In this document: piece by piece, positions 35,649 to 43,312 of the stretch
Layout of the letters: each line of letters starts with the position of its first letter
How positions within the stretch are numbered: the first letter of the stretch is position 1
From: Flavobacterium sp.
GTDB taxonomy: Bacteria; Bacteroidota; Bacteroidia; Flavobacteriales; Flavobacteriaceae
DNA length: 51,186 nucleotides
Direction of reading: 5' to 3'
Assembly: GCF_027490375.1 (NCBI RefSeq)
Contig: NZ_JAIXYH010000054.1
Span: 1 to 51,186, forward strand
Position numbers and translations under genes: made by a program
Notes under the pieces: generated by a model
The model's input: only the letters and a program-made list of their open reading frames with translations
What the model was told of the DNA's origin: nothing
Databases searched by the model: none

Positions 35649-36884
35649 TTATTTTTTTGGAGCTTCTTTAAGTAGTTCTACCTCAAAAATTACTTCGCTA
35701 TTTGGTGGGATAACGTTTCCGCCACCACGACTTCCGTATGCTAATTCTGCTGGAATGAAGAAGGTAGCTTTATCACCAAAACTCATCATTTTCAAACCTT
35801 CCATCAATCCTGGGATGAGTCCGCCTTGCGCTAAGGTGAGTTCAATTGGACGATATGCGTTCATTTTAGCTCTGTTTTCGTCGAATTTACCCCAAGTTTT
35901 GCTTGTTTGCTCGTCGCTCGACTCAAACATAGTGCCGTCGGGTAAGTAACCCGTAAAAGGTATAAAAACGGTTTCAGTATCTGTGGGTTTTGTGCCGTTC
36001 CCTTTAGTGATCACATAGGTTACGCCACTTTCGGTTTTAGAGCCCGTTGCTTTCAAAGCGGTTAAACGCTGCGCTGTCGACGAGATCAAGTCTTTGTATT
36101 GCTCGCGGTACACGCGTTTTTTCTCATCTTCTTGTGCCTGTTTTTGTTTGCGAATCTCTTCTTGTTGCTTGCGAGCTGCTTCTTCGGCTTCTGCAGCTTT
36201 CTTATCTTCGTCGGGTTTCGAAGCAAAATAATCGCTCATCACCTTGACGGCATTAAATGATTTAGCAGCCGTTCCAACGCGACGAATCGTTACTTTTTCG
36301 ATGATATCGTTTTGTTCGATTTTATTCACAACGTCTTGTCCAACCTGAACTTCGCCAAAAACCGTGTGCTTTCCGTCGAGCCAAGGCGTTTCTTTGTGCG
36401 TAATAAAAAACTGACTTCCATTAGTGCGCGGTCCGCTGTTTGCCATCGATAAAATACCCGCTTTGTTGTGCTTTAAGTCGGTGATTTCGTCTTTAAATTT
36501 ATAACCGGGACTTCCGCTACCCGTTCCTGTCGGGTCGCCACCTTGGATCATAAAATCTTTAATCACACGGTGAAATTTAAGTCCGTCGTAAAAAGGTTTA
36601 TTTTTTAGTTTTTCGTCGGTTACCCAAGTATTCGTTCCTTCTGAAAGGCTTACGAAATTAGCTACGGTTACGGGAGTTTTATCGTAAGCAAGCTTTAAGA
36701 TAATTGTTCCTTTGTTTGTTTTTATGTCTGCAAATAATCCATCGCCAGCGGCTGGTGTCGGAGTTACTGCTTTTTTAGCAACCGTTGTTTTGGCAGGTGC
36801 TTTCTTTACGCCGGGTTTACCACCTTTTTGAGCATAAAGGTTAAATGAAAAAATGAGTAATAAACTTAAGATACTTGATTTCAT
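35649..36884 (-). CDS. Exported cyclophilin-FKBP fusion isomerase
   Basis: A 411-residue fusion of two peptidyl-prolyl isomerase folds. The signal peptide is [20 protein letters not shown] Lys/Pro/Ala linker precedes a cyclophilin domain at about 50-220 ([44 protein letters not shown]). A charged coiled coil lies at about 228-262 ([19 protein letters not shown]). An FKBP domain occupies about 285-411 ([20 protein letters not shown]). Both catalytic folds look intact. It probably folds envelope proteins in the periplasm. It is last in the operon with gldI and a paralogous fusion 67 bp upstream. Confidence 0.92.
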   Translation of the reverse strand: MKSSILSLLLIFSFNLYAQKGGKPGVKKAPAKTTVAKKAVTPTPAAGDGLFADIKTNKGTIILKLAYDKTPVTVANFVSLSEGTNTWVTDEKLKNKPFYDGLKFHRVIKDFMIQGGDPTGTGSGSPGYKFKDEITDLKHNKAGILSMANSGPRTNGSQFFITHKETPWLDGKHTVFGEVQVGQDVVNKIEQNDIIEKVTIRRVGTAAKSFNAVKVMSDYFASKPDEDKKAAEAEEAARKQQEEIRKQKQAQEDEKKRVYREQYKDLISSTAQRLTALKATGSKTESGVTYVITKGNGTKPTDTETVFIPFTGYLPDGTMFESSDEQTSKTWGKFDENRAKMNAYRPIELTLAQGGLIPGLMEGLKMMSFGDKATFFIPAELAYGSRGGGNVIPPNSEVIFEVELLKEAPKK

Positions 36885-36951
36885 AGTTTAATTTTCTCCC
36901 TTACTCTTTTCGCGATTGCCGGGATTTTCAGGATTTGTCCCGTTGTTGAAT

Positions 36952-38052
36952 TTATTTTACAATTTCAATTTCAAAAACTAAGTCGGTATTCGGCGGAACT
37001 ACGTCTTTACCAGCTGCTCCATATGCCAAAGCCGCAGGAACAAAAACAATCGCTTTTTCGCCGTACTTTAATTGTTCCACACCTTCAATAAAGCCAGGAA
37101 CCAAGCCCACTTTATTTCCGTACTGAAACGGAATAGGCGTATAGCCGTTTTGGATTTTACGATTCTGATCGAACATGCCGTATTTCTTTGCTACCTCTTC
37201 TACACTCGAATCCAAAAGTATGCCATCGCTGAAATACGCTCCGTAGTGAATATTGATTACGTCGCCCGCTTTCGGTTTCTCTCCCGTCGATGATTTTACA
37301 ATGTAATATTGTACGCCGGAAGGTAATTTTTTGCCTTTTGCTTTTGCAGTAGCGAATTCCTGTAGCGTTTTCTCGATTACGGCGGCAAATTCTTTTTTGT
37401 AACGGAGTTTATTTGCAGCTTCTAACTCGGCACGTTTTTTTGCCTCATCGCCCGCATTTACCATGTATTTTGAAAATTCTGAAACCGCATCGAAACGTTT
37501 AGCAGACTCGCCTTTACGGATAATTTTAATCCCAATAATTCCGTCGTCTTGAACAATTTTGTTTACGACATCCATACCTTCGCCAACTACTTTACCAAAA
37601 ATGGTGTGCTTGCCATCAAGCCAGGGAGTTGCTACATGAGTAATGAAAAATTGCGAACTGTTGGTTCCTGGTCCTGAGTTTGCCATAGCTAGTAAACCAC
37701 CGTTGTCGAAACTAAACGGAACTTGTTCGTCTTTAAACATATAGCCAGCATCGCCACTGCCGTTTCCAAGCGGATCGCCGCCTTGAATCATAAAGTTTTG
37801 AATCACGCGGTGAAATTTAAGTCCGTCGTAAAAAGGTTTACCCTTCTTGTCGCCAACAACAAATTTATTGGTTCCTTCGGCTAAAGTCACAAAATTAGCA
37901 ACAGTTACCGGAGCTTCTTTGTAAAACAAGGTCGCTACAATTACGCCTTTTGTAGTTGTTATTTCAGCGTATATGCCGTCTTCTAAATCGGCGTACTTAT
38001 CAGTGCACGCAAACAGCGTAAATAAAAGTGCAAAAGAAATTAGTTTCTTCAC
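36952..38052 (-). CDS. Lipoprotein cyclophilin-FKBP fusion isomerase
   Basis: A 366-residue paralogue of the next gene with the same order of domains: cyclophilin at about 25-195 ([32 protein letters not shown]), then FKBP at about 245-366 (AYGAAGKDVVPPNTDLVFE). It lacks the Lys-rich N-terminal linker and has a lipoprotein signal (FALLFTLFAC, lipidated Cys near 16), so it is membrane-anchored, not free. Its start overlaps the gldI stop by 4 bp, so translation is coupled. The pair probably arose by duplication. Confidence 0.92.
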   Translation of the reverse strand: MKKLISFALLFTLFACTDKYADLEDGIYAEITTTKGVIVATLFYKEAPVTVANFVTLAEGTNKFVVGDKKGKPFYDGLKFHRVIQNFMIQGGDPLGNGSGDAGYMFKDEQVPFSFDNGGLLAMANSGPGTNSSQFFITHVATPWLDGKHTIFGKVVGEGMDVVNKIVQDDGIIGIKIIRKGESAKRFDAVSEFSKYMVNAGDEAKKRAELEAANKLRYKKEFAAVIEKTLQEFATAKAKGKKLPSGVQYYIVKSSTGEKPKAGDVINIHYGAYFSDGILLDSSVEEVAKKYGMFDQNRKIQNGYTPIPFQYGNKVGLVPGFIEGVEQLKYGEKAIVFVPAALAYGAAGKDVVPPNTDLVFEIEIVK

Positions 38053-38621
38053 TGTTTTGGAGTATTTGAATTAGTATTTACTTGTGTTTCAGGTTTAAAA
38101 TCGTGTAGCGTTACGGTACATGCAATGGTTGTATTTGGACCAATTCTCTTGGTATCGCCTCTAAAACCGTATGCCATGTGCGAAGGAAATAGAAATGTGA
38201 CCACTTCTTTTTTCTTCATCAGTTTTATGCCGTCGCGCAAGCCCATTAATATATTTTGTTTATCCACGGCATATGTTTGCGGACGCAGCTCAACTTCTGA
38301 ATAAATCACGTTGCCGTTTAAATCGGAAATAGAATAGTCGAAATACGCAACATCGCCTTTCTTGGGTTTAAGCGTATCGTTTTGGTTTTTATTTTCATAA
38401 AAGTACCAGTATCCTTTGCTGCTCGCGAGGTATTTAATCTTCGGATTGCTTTTGATTACCGAATCGATAGCTGCTTCTTCTCGGCCAACGAGTTTTTTGT
38501 TGCGTTCAACCGACTCCCGCATAAAAGTTCCCGATGTTCGCGAAACGGGCATTCGAGCTTGTTGCTGCGAGCAGGCCGATACAACCAGTAGGATTAGGAG
38601 GCTCAATATGTATTTTTTCAT
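38049..38621 (-). CDS. gldI: Gliding-motility lipoprotein FKBP isomerase GldI
   Basis: A 190-residue lipoprotein (signal ILLVVSAC, Cys near 17). It has an N-terminal helical linker with GTFMRESVERNKKLVGREE and a C-terminal FKBP domain (KKGDVAYFDYSISDLNGNV, FLFPSHMAYGFRGD, IGPNTTIACTVTLHDF). Length, domain layout and operon position match GldI of Flavobacteriia, needed for gliding motility and linked with the type IX secretion machinery. It is probably a periplasmic folding helper. It lies 2 bp after the DHH phosphoesterase stop and overlaps the next isomerase by 4 bp. Confidence 0.9.
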   Translation of the reverse strand: MKKYILSLLILLVVSACSQQQARMPVSRTSGTFMRESVERNKKLVGREEAAIDSVIKSNPKIKYLASSKGYWYFYENKNQNDTLKPKKGDVAYFDYSISDLNGNVIYSEVELRPQTYAVDKQNILMGLRDGIKLMKKKEVVTFLFPSHMAYGFRGDTKRIGPNTTIACTVTLHDFKPETQVNTNSNTPKQ

Positions 38622-38623
38622 GA

Positions 38624-39628
38624 TTATATGTCTAATTTTAAGACCAGTTCTTCAAATTTTTGTAACGTTTCTGTTAAGCTAACATTCGATTTTCCACCCG
38701 CCGCATTAATATGCCCGCCGCCGTTAAAATGTGCTCTTGCAAACTGATTCACATCAAAATCGCCTTGCGAACGAAACGATATTTTAATAATTTTTTCATC
38801 CGTGTGTTCAATAAAAATCGCCGCAAATACAATGCCTTTTATCGACAAGGCCAAATTTACTAAACCTTCCGTATCGCCTTTAACATAATTAAACGCATCC
38901 AGCTCGGCTTGCGACAATTTCGTGTATGCCGTTTTCTTTTCGGGAAATACCTTTAAATTCTGCAAGCTGCGCCCCATCAATTGCAAGCGGTCGGCCGAGA
39001 AATTATCGTGAATGTTCGAATAGATTTTAGCGTGATCGATGCCGGTTTGCATCAAATGCGCAACGGCTAAATGTGTGCTAGGTTTTGTAGCAGCAAATCG
39101 AAATGAACCTGTGTCGGTTATAATTCCCGTGTATAAACAAGCGGCAACGTCTTTGTTCACGTATTCTTGCCAACCTAATCCAACAGCCAAGTCGTATATC
39201 ATTTCGCAAGTCGATGCATAAGCGGTATCTGAAAACGTGATTTGTGCATACGTATCGGGCATTTGGTGGTGGTCGACCATCACGTAAAACGCCGATTTGT
39301 TTTTCAGTGCGTGTTCCATATCGCCTGCACGGTGAAATGCATTAAAATCGAGCGTAAAAATGGTATCGCAGCTGTTTAACAGTGCCGTGGCAGCGGAATT
39401 TTGTTCGTCGAAAACAACAACGCGTTCCGATTCGGGCATCCATGCTAAAAATTCGGGATAGCGATTGGGTGTGAAAATTTCGATTTTATGTCCGAATTGC
39501 TTCAATAAATGATATAAACCGAGCGATGAGCCCATAGCATCGCCATCGGGACTTTTATGGGTTACAATACCAATTTTCCCAGGATTGGCGAGCTGTGTAC
39601 GTAATTTCTCTAAAAGCGCTTCATTCAT
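38624..39628 (-). CDS. DHH-family phosphoesterase (NrnA-like)
   Basis: I place the start at 39628 (MNEALLEKLRTQLAN), a clean N-terminus; the frame is open to 39697. The 334-residue enzyme has the DHH motifs IVTHKSPDGDAMGSSLG (D-x-D), FTLDFNAFHRAGD and VMVDHHQMPD. The C-terminal DHHA1 domain includes FNGGGHINAAGG. It is similar to bifunctional oligoribonuclease/PAP phosphatases that degrade short RNA or 3'-phosphoadenosine 5'-phosphate. It is cytoplasmic. It heads the operon to gldI and the two fusion isomerases. Confidence 0.9.
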   Translation of the reverse strand: MNEALLEKLRTQLANPGKIGIVTHKSPDGDAMGSSLGLYHLLKQFGHKIEIFTPNRYPEFLAWMPESERVVVFDEQNSAATALLNSCDTIFTLDFNAFHRAGDMEHALKNKSAFYVMVDHHQMPDTYAQITFSDTAYASTCEMIYDLAVGLGWQEYVNKDVAACLYTGIITDTGSFRFAATKPSTHLAVAHLMQTGIDHAKIYSNIHDNFSADRLQLMGRSLQNLKVFPEKKTAYTKLSQAELDAFNYVKGDTEGLVNLALSIKGIVFAAIFIEHTDEKIIKISFRSQGDFDVNQFARAHFNGGGHINAAGGKSNVSLTETLQKFEELVLKLDI

Positions 39629-39734
39629 GCGACGAAAATACAACTTAAACGCACTTTTTAGACGTTTTCGTGAATTTGGATTAGAAAAAATTAACAAACC
39701 TTTCGTTGTTTGAAGGTAGTTTTTCAGTTTTTAT

Positions 39735-39870
39735 GGGGTGCCGGCGGTGCTATCGTAGCGCTTCGCAAACGTGTCATCGAACCGCCGTCGCGCTATCCGC
39801 TGTATTTTTTTGGCGCACGTTTGGTGGAAGCTCATTTACGCCAAAAAAGATGTCGCTGCTATCGCTCACC
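39735..39870. repeat. GC-rich intergenic element, copy 3
   Basis: This GC-rich segment contains GGCGCACGTTTGGTGGAAGC (39812-39831), close to GGCGTTTGGTGGAA at 11602-11615 and to the reverse of GCTTCCACCGAACGTTTGCC at 40832. GCTATCCGCTGTAT lies just upstream. It starts the 1.4-kb gene-free island between the DHH phosphoesterase and nadC. The short open frame crossing it is not a gene. Confidence 0.5.
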
Positions 39871-39884
39871 CGGAAGTAGTGGAA

Positions 39885-39980
39885 AGATAAAAAGAATAGA
39901 AAAAATAGAAAAAAGCGAAAGAAGCTAAAAAGCTAACAGCTAACAGCTAAAAAGCTAAAAAATAGAAAAAAGTGAAAATG
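39885..39980. repeat. A-rich low-complexity run with AAAAAATAG and AGCTAAAA units
   Basis: The AAAAATAGA units are the reverse complement of the CTATTTTTT microsatellite at 11392-11450. They are followed by tandem AGCTAAAA / CAGCTAA units and a second AAAATAGAAAA run. Non-coding. Confidence 0.8.
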
Positions 39981-40026
39981 GAGCACGATGTTTCACAAAG
40001 TTTTTCACGATGTACACAATGCTGCA

Positions 40027-40640
40027 TTCGACAAGCTGCCTTCAACACGCTCAGGCACCGACGATGCGCGGATTAGGTTGGGAAAAACGATACGGGAAGT
40101 GGTGAAAGTCGCTGATTCTTAGTACTTAATACTCCCATCTTAATACTAACAAAAAACCTCTTTGCGACCTTTGCGTAAATCTTCGCGTTCTTTGCGGTTA
40201 GCCTTCGACATGCTCAGGCACCAGCCTTCGACATGCTCAGGCACCGGTCGACGATACGTGGGTTCAGTCGGGAAAAAGATACGTTTAGTGGTGAAATCAT
40301 CGAGTCTATCCCGATAGCTATCGGGACTAGCTTCTCAAAAAGGATACGTACAAGGGTGAACGTCACAAAGTCTTAATAATCAAATCTTAATACTCAAATC
40401 TCCATCAGCCTTCGACAAGCTCAGGCACCGGCCGACGATACGTGGTTAGGTTGGGGAAATGAAACGTAAAAGGGTGAATTCATCAAAGTCTATCCCGATA
40501 GCTATCGGGACTCATGTCTAGCTTCTAGCCTCTAAAAAAATAGCCTTCGACAAGCTCAGGCGACGACGATACGTGGGTTAAATTGGGGGAAATGATAAGT
40601 GAAGTGGTGAACGTCCTGAAGTCTAGCTTCTCGTGTCTAG
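40027..40640. repeat. Array of five diverged copies of the modular intergenic repeat
   Basis: Boxes of the CTTCGACAAGCTCAGGCACC type occur at about 40028 (rearranged), 40201 and 40223 (doubled), 40408 and 40543. Each is followed by CGACGATACGTGGGTTCAG, AAAAGATACGTTTAGTGGTG and GAATTCATCAAAGTC-like tails. Perfect palindromes TCCCGATAGCTATCGGGA lie at 40309-40326 and 40493-40510. The spacers are short low-complexity phrases (CTTAATACTC units near 40120 and 40380). The last copy again has the TAGCTTCTCGTGTCTAGC lead seen at 101-330. Confidence 0.88.
40159..40200. repeat. Dispersed repeat (CTTTGCG type), reversed copy 2
   Basis: CTCTTTGCGACCTTTGCGTA and CGCGTTCTTTGCGGTTA make this the reverse complement of the phrase at 14804-14845 and 51149-51186. 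It is inserted within the main repeat island. Confidence 0.7.
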
Positions 40641-40685
40641 CTTCTATTATCTAAAAAACGACACGTAAAATGGTGAATTCATCTC

Positions 40686-40872
40686 ACTGCGGTAAGGACA
40701 GCAGCGGAAAGCGTGTGCGCGCCTTTGCGTACCGTTGCCGAGGGGCGGTAGCGACGGCAGAAGCTACAAGCACAAGTGCAACGGCCGCAAAGGCGAAACA
40801 CCTTGCAGCGAATGGCCTGACGGCGGCAAAGAGCTTCCACCGAACGTTTGCCGCCGGACCGCCCAAAATAAG
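40686..40872. repeat. GC-rich intergenic element, copy 4
   Basis: A GC-rich stretch with GCTTCCACCGAACGTTTGCC (40832-40851) and GCCGGACCGCCCAAAA. It is related in reverse to elements at 11600 and 39812 and similar at its end to 716-735. Both strands are open for 60-90 codons by composition, but the predicted Ala/Arg-rich peptides look artefactual. The next 150 bp to nadC are AT-rich. Confidence 0.5.
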
Positions 40873-41022
40873 CAACTTCGTTTTATCGCATACAAGGTTA
40901 ATGTTATCTAAAAAGTGCCAACAAAAACCTGAGTAAACCGTGATTATTTGATAATTTGCAGCATCACGCGGGTCGATCCATTATTTTTTAATTCCTATTT
41001 TAGCCTGCAGTTACTATTCATT

Positions 41023-41880
41023 ATGATTTCAGAACACGAATTTGAAGTACAGTTGCAAAGAATAATCGATCAGGCTTTGCTGGAAGATGTGGGTCCGGGC
41101 GATTACAGTTCGCTGGCATGTATTCCGGAGGCAGCAACCGGTCGTGCGAAATTGCTCGTAAAAGAAGCGGGGATTATCGCCGGTGTTGCTTTTGCTCAAA
41201 TGATTTTCAAAACGGTAGATCCAGACTTGCACGTGGATGTTTTAATTTCGGACGGCACTCCCGTTCAAATTGGCGATGTGGTGCTGCACGTTAGGGGGAA
41301 GTCGCAATCGATTTTAAAAGCCGAACGCACCGTACTGAACAGCATGCAGCGCATGAGTGCGATTGCTACTAAAACCAATAAATTCGTTCAACTGCTGCAA
41401 GGAACTTCGTGTAAAATTTTAGACACGCGCAAAACGACTCCGAATTTTAGAGCGGCAGAGAAATGGGCCGTGAAAATTGGCGGCGGCGAAAATCATCGTT
41501 TTGCGTTGTACGACATGATCATGTTGAAGGATAACCACAATGATTTTGCGGGATCGATTACCAATGCCATTCAAAAAACCAAGGATTTCTTGCAAGAACA
41601 TGGTTTGGATTTGAAAATAATTGTGGAAGCCAGAAACATTGCCGAAGTACAAGAAATTCTAGATGCCGGCGGTGTGTTTCGGATTTTGCTCGACAACTTT
41701 AGCTTTGAGCAAACCCGTGAAGCCGTTGCTTTGATTGGCGATAAAACCCGTACCGAATCGTCGGGTAACATAAATGAAAAAACAATTCGCGCGTATGCCG
41801 AATGCGGCGTGAACTACATTTCGTCGGGTGCGTTAACTCACTCGGTTTACAACATGGATTTAAGTTTAAAAGCCTTTTAA
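41023..41880 (+). CDS. nadC: Nicotinate-nucleotide pyrophosphorylase (quinolinate phosphoribosyltransferase)
   Basis: I choose the ATG at 41023 (MISEHEFEVQLQRIIDQAL), which gives the usual N-terminus and 285 residues; the frame is open from 40948. Active-site segments are LLEDVGPGDYSSLA, AERTVLNSMQRMSAIAT, ILDTRKTTPNFRAAEKWAV, GGGENHRFALYDMIMLKDNH and, near the end, NYISSGALTHSV. All are intact. It converts quinolinate and PRPP to nicotinate mononucleotide in de novo NAD synthesis. The YihY gene begins on its last base (TAATG). Confidence 0.97.
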   Translation: MISEHEFEVQLQRIIDQALLEDVGPGDYSSLACIPEAATGRAKLLVKEAGIIAGVAFAQMIFKTVDPDLHVDVLISDGTPVQIGDVVLHVRGKSQSILKAERTVLNSMQRMSAIATKTNKFVQLLQGTSCKILDTRKTTPNFRAAEKWAVKIGGGENHRFALYDMIMLKDNHNDFAGSITNAIQKTKDFLQEHGLDLKIIVEARNIAEVQEILDAGGVFRILLDNFSFEQTREAVALIGDKTRTESSGNINEKTIRAYAECGVNYISSGALTHSVYNMDLSLKAF

Positions 41881-42803
41881 TGTTGCTACAAGACAAACCG
41901 TTATCGTTTGAAAAATGGCCGGTTTTGAAGCCGATAATTTCATTTTTAGATAGATGGAAGCTCGGTTTTATGGGCGATTTATCGCTGTATCGTTTGTTGA
42001 AAATCTATGGCGTGGGAATTGCCGAAAGCGCCGTTTCGTACCGTGCGGGAGCCATTGCCTGGAGTTTCTTTATGGCGCTGTTTCCGTTTGCACTTTTTGT
42101 ATTAAACTTGATTCCGTTTATTCCTATTCCCAATTTTCAGGACGATTTTCTAGAATTTGTAGCAGGCAGCGTGCCACCAAATACGTACGACGCCATTTCC
42201 GTTATCTTGTTCGATATTATGAATAACAGTAATAGTTCTTTATTGTCGTCTGGATTTTTATTGGCAATTTTTTTGCAAGCTAACGGTGTTAATGCCATCT
42301 TAGGCGGTTTTGAACATTCTAAGTACTACGGGAATAAGCGCAGCTTCTTTCGGCAGTATTTTGTAGCGATGGGCATTTCTTTTCTATTGATCTTTTTTCT
42401 GATTCTTACGGTTTCGGGTGTCGTTGTTTTTGAGGTTTTTGTGCAGAAATCTAAAATTCAGAGTGTTATTTCCGATCGGATTCAATTGTTGGAAATTGGG
42501 CGTTATTTGTTTCTAGCTTTAATGATCTTTCTGACAGTGAGTACTTTACTGAAATATGGTGCCAGACGTTCGGAGCGCTTGCCGTTTTTTAGTATCGGTT
42601 CGGTGGTTACAACTTTAATTGTAATTCTCACCTCATTTTTATTTGGTATTTGGGTCGAGAAGTTTGCGCAATACAACGAATTGTATGGTTCGATTGGCAC
42701 ACTTTTAATTCTTATGTTTTATATTTGGTTGAATTCAATGATTCTTTTATTGGGATTTGAACTTAATGCGGTTATTCGAACTTTAAAACGCGAAAACACC
42801 TAA
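41880..42803 (+). CDS. YihY/BrkB-family inner-membrane protein
   Basis: The start at 41880 overlaps the nadC stop (TAATG). The 307-residue protein has six main hydrophobic segments after an N-terminal cytoplasmic part, and family segments SYRAGAIAWSFFMALFPFAL, FLLAIFLQANGVNAILGGF and YNELYGSIGTLLILMFYIWL. It is a polytopic inner-membrane protein of uncertain function (the family was once misnamed ribonuclease BN). Linkage with nadC is by overlapping stop/start only. Confidence 0.9.
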   Translation: MLLQDKPLSFEKWPVLKPIISFLDRWKLGFMGDLSLYRLLKIYGVGIAESAVSYRAGAIAWSFFMALFPFALFVLNLIPFIPIPNFQDDFLEFVAGSVPPNTYDAISVILFDIMNNSNSSLLSSGFLLAIFLQANGVNAILGGFEHSKYYGNKRSFFRQYFVAMGISFLLIFFLILTVSGVVVFEVFVQKSKIQSVISDRIQLLEIGRYLFLALMIFLTVSTLLKYGARRSERLPFFSIGSVVTTLIVILTSFLFGIWVEKFAQYNELYGSIGTLLILMFYIWLNSMILLLGFELNAVIRTLKRENT

Positions 42804-42846
42804 ATACTTGATTTTCGTGCATTTGTTTAATTGTAAGTAAGAAATT

Positions 42847-43302
42847 ATGAAATTGTTTTACAGCAGTAGATTATTCTCAAGACCGACATTTTCGGTGCTT
42901 TTTTTTATGTTGTTTTTCCAACTTTCGATCGGACAAACAGTTCTTGGAAAATGGAAAACGATAGACGACCAAACAGGTAAAGCCATGTCGATTGTGGAAA
43001 TTGTGGAACGAAACGGAAAAATAGAAGGTCGGGTGATCGATATTTTAAATCCGGCTAACAAAAACCGACGTTGCGAGAATTGTGACGGGGAAAATAAAAA
43101 TAAGCCAATTTTAAATCTCAGAATTATTGAAGGTTTAACTAAAGATGGCAATGAATACAGCGGCGGACATATTTTAGATCCGAAGACAGGAAAGAAATAC
43201 AAATGCTACATAACCTTAGAAAATAAGGATAAATTAAAGGTACGAGGCTATATAGGATTTTCGCTCTTAGGACGAACCCAATATTGGCATCGCGTTCATT
43301 AA
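42847..43302 (+). CDS. DUF2147 family secreted protein
   Basis: A 151-residue protein with a signal peptide (FSVLFFMLFFQLSIGQ) and a mature domain opening VLGKWKTIDDQTGKAMSIVE. It also has a CENCDG cysteine pair, SGGHILDPKTGKKYKCYITL and VRGYIGFSLLGRTQYWHRV, all typical of DUF2147. These are small extracytoplasmic beta-rich domains of unknown role. It lies 43 bp after YihY and 10 bp before priA on the same strand. Confidence 0.9.
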   Translation: MKLFYSSRLFSRPTFSVLFFMLFFQLSIGQTVLGKWKTIDDQTGKAMSIVEIVERNGKIEGRVIDILNPANKNRRCENCDGENKNKPILNLRIIEGLTKDGNEYSGGHILDPKTGKKYKCYITLENKDKLKVRGYIGFSLLGRTQYWHRVH

Positions 43303-43312
43303 ACTATAATAC

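Noticed and set aside
39710..39928. 72-codon plus-strand frame in the repeat island
   Set aside because: Entirely within a GC-rich repeat and an A-rich run, with no promoter or family motif.
40670..40936. Overlapping frames on both strands in a GC-rich element
   Set aside because: Both strands are open because stop codons are rare in GC-rich sequence; the peptides are Ala/Arg-rich and lack motifs.
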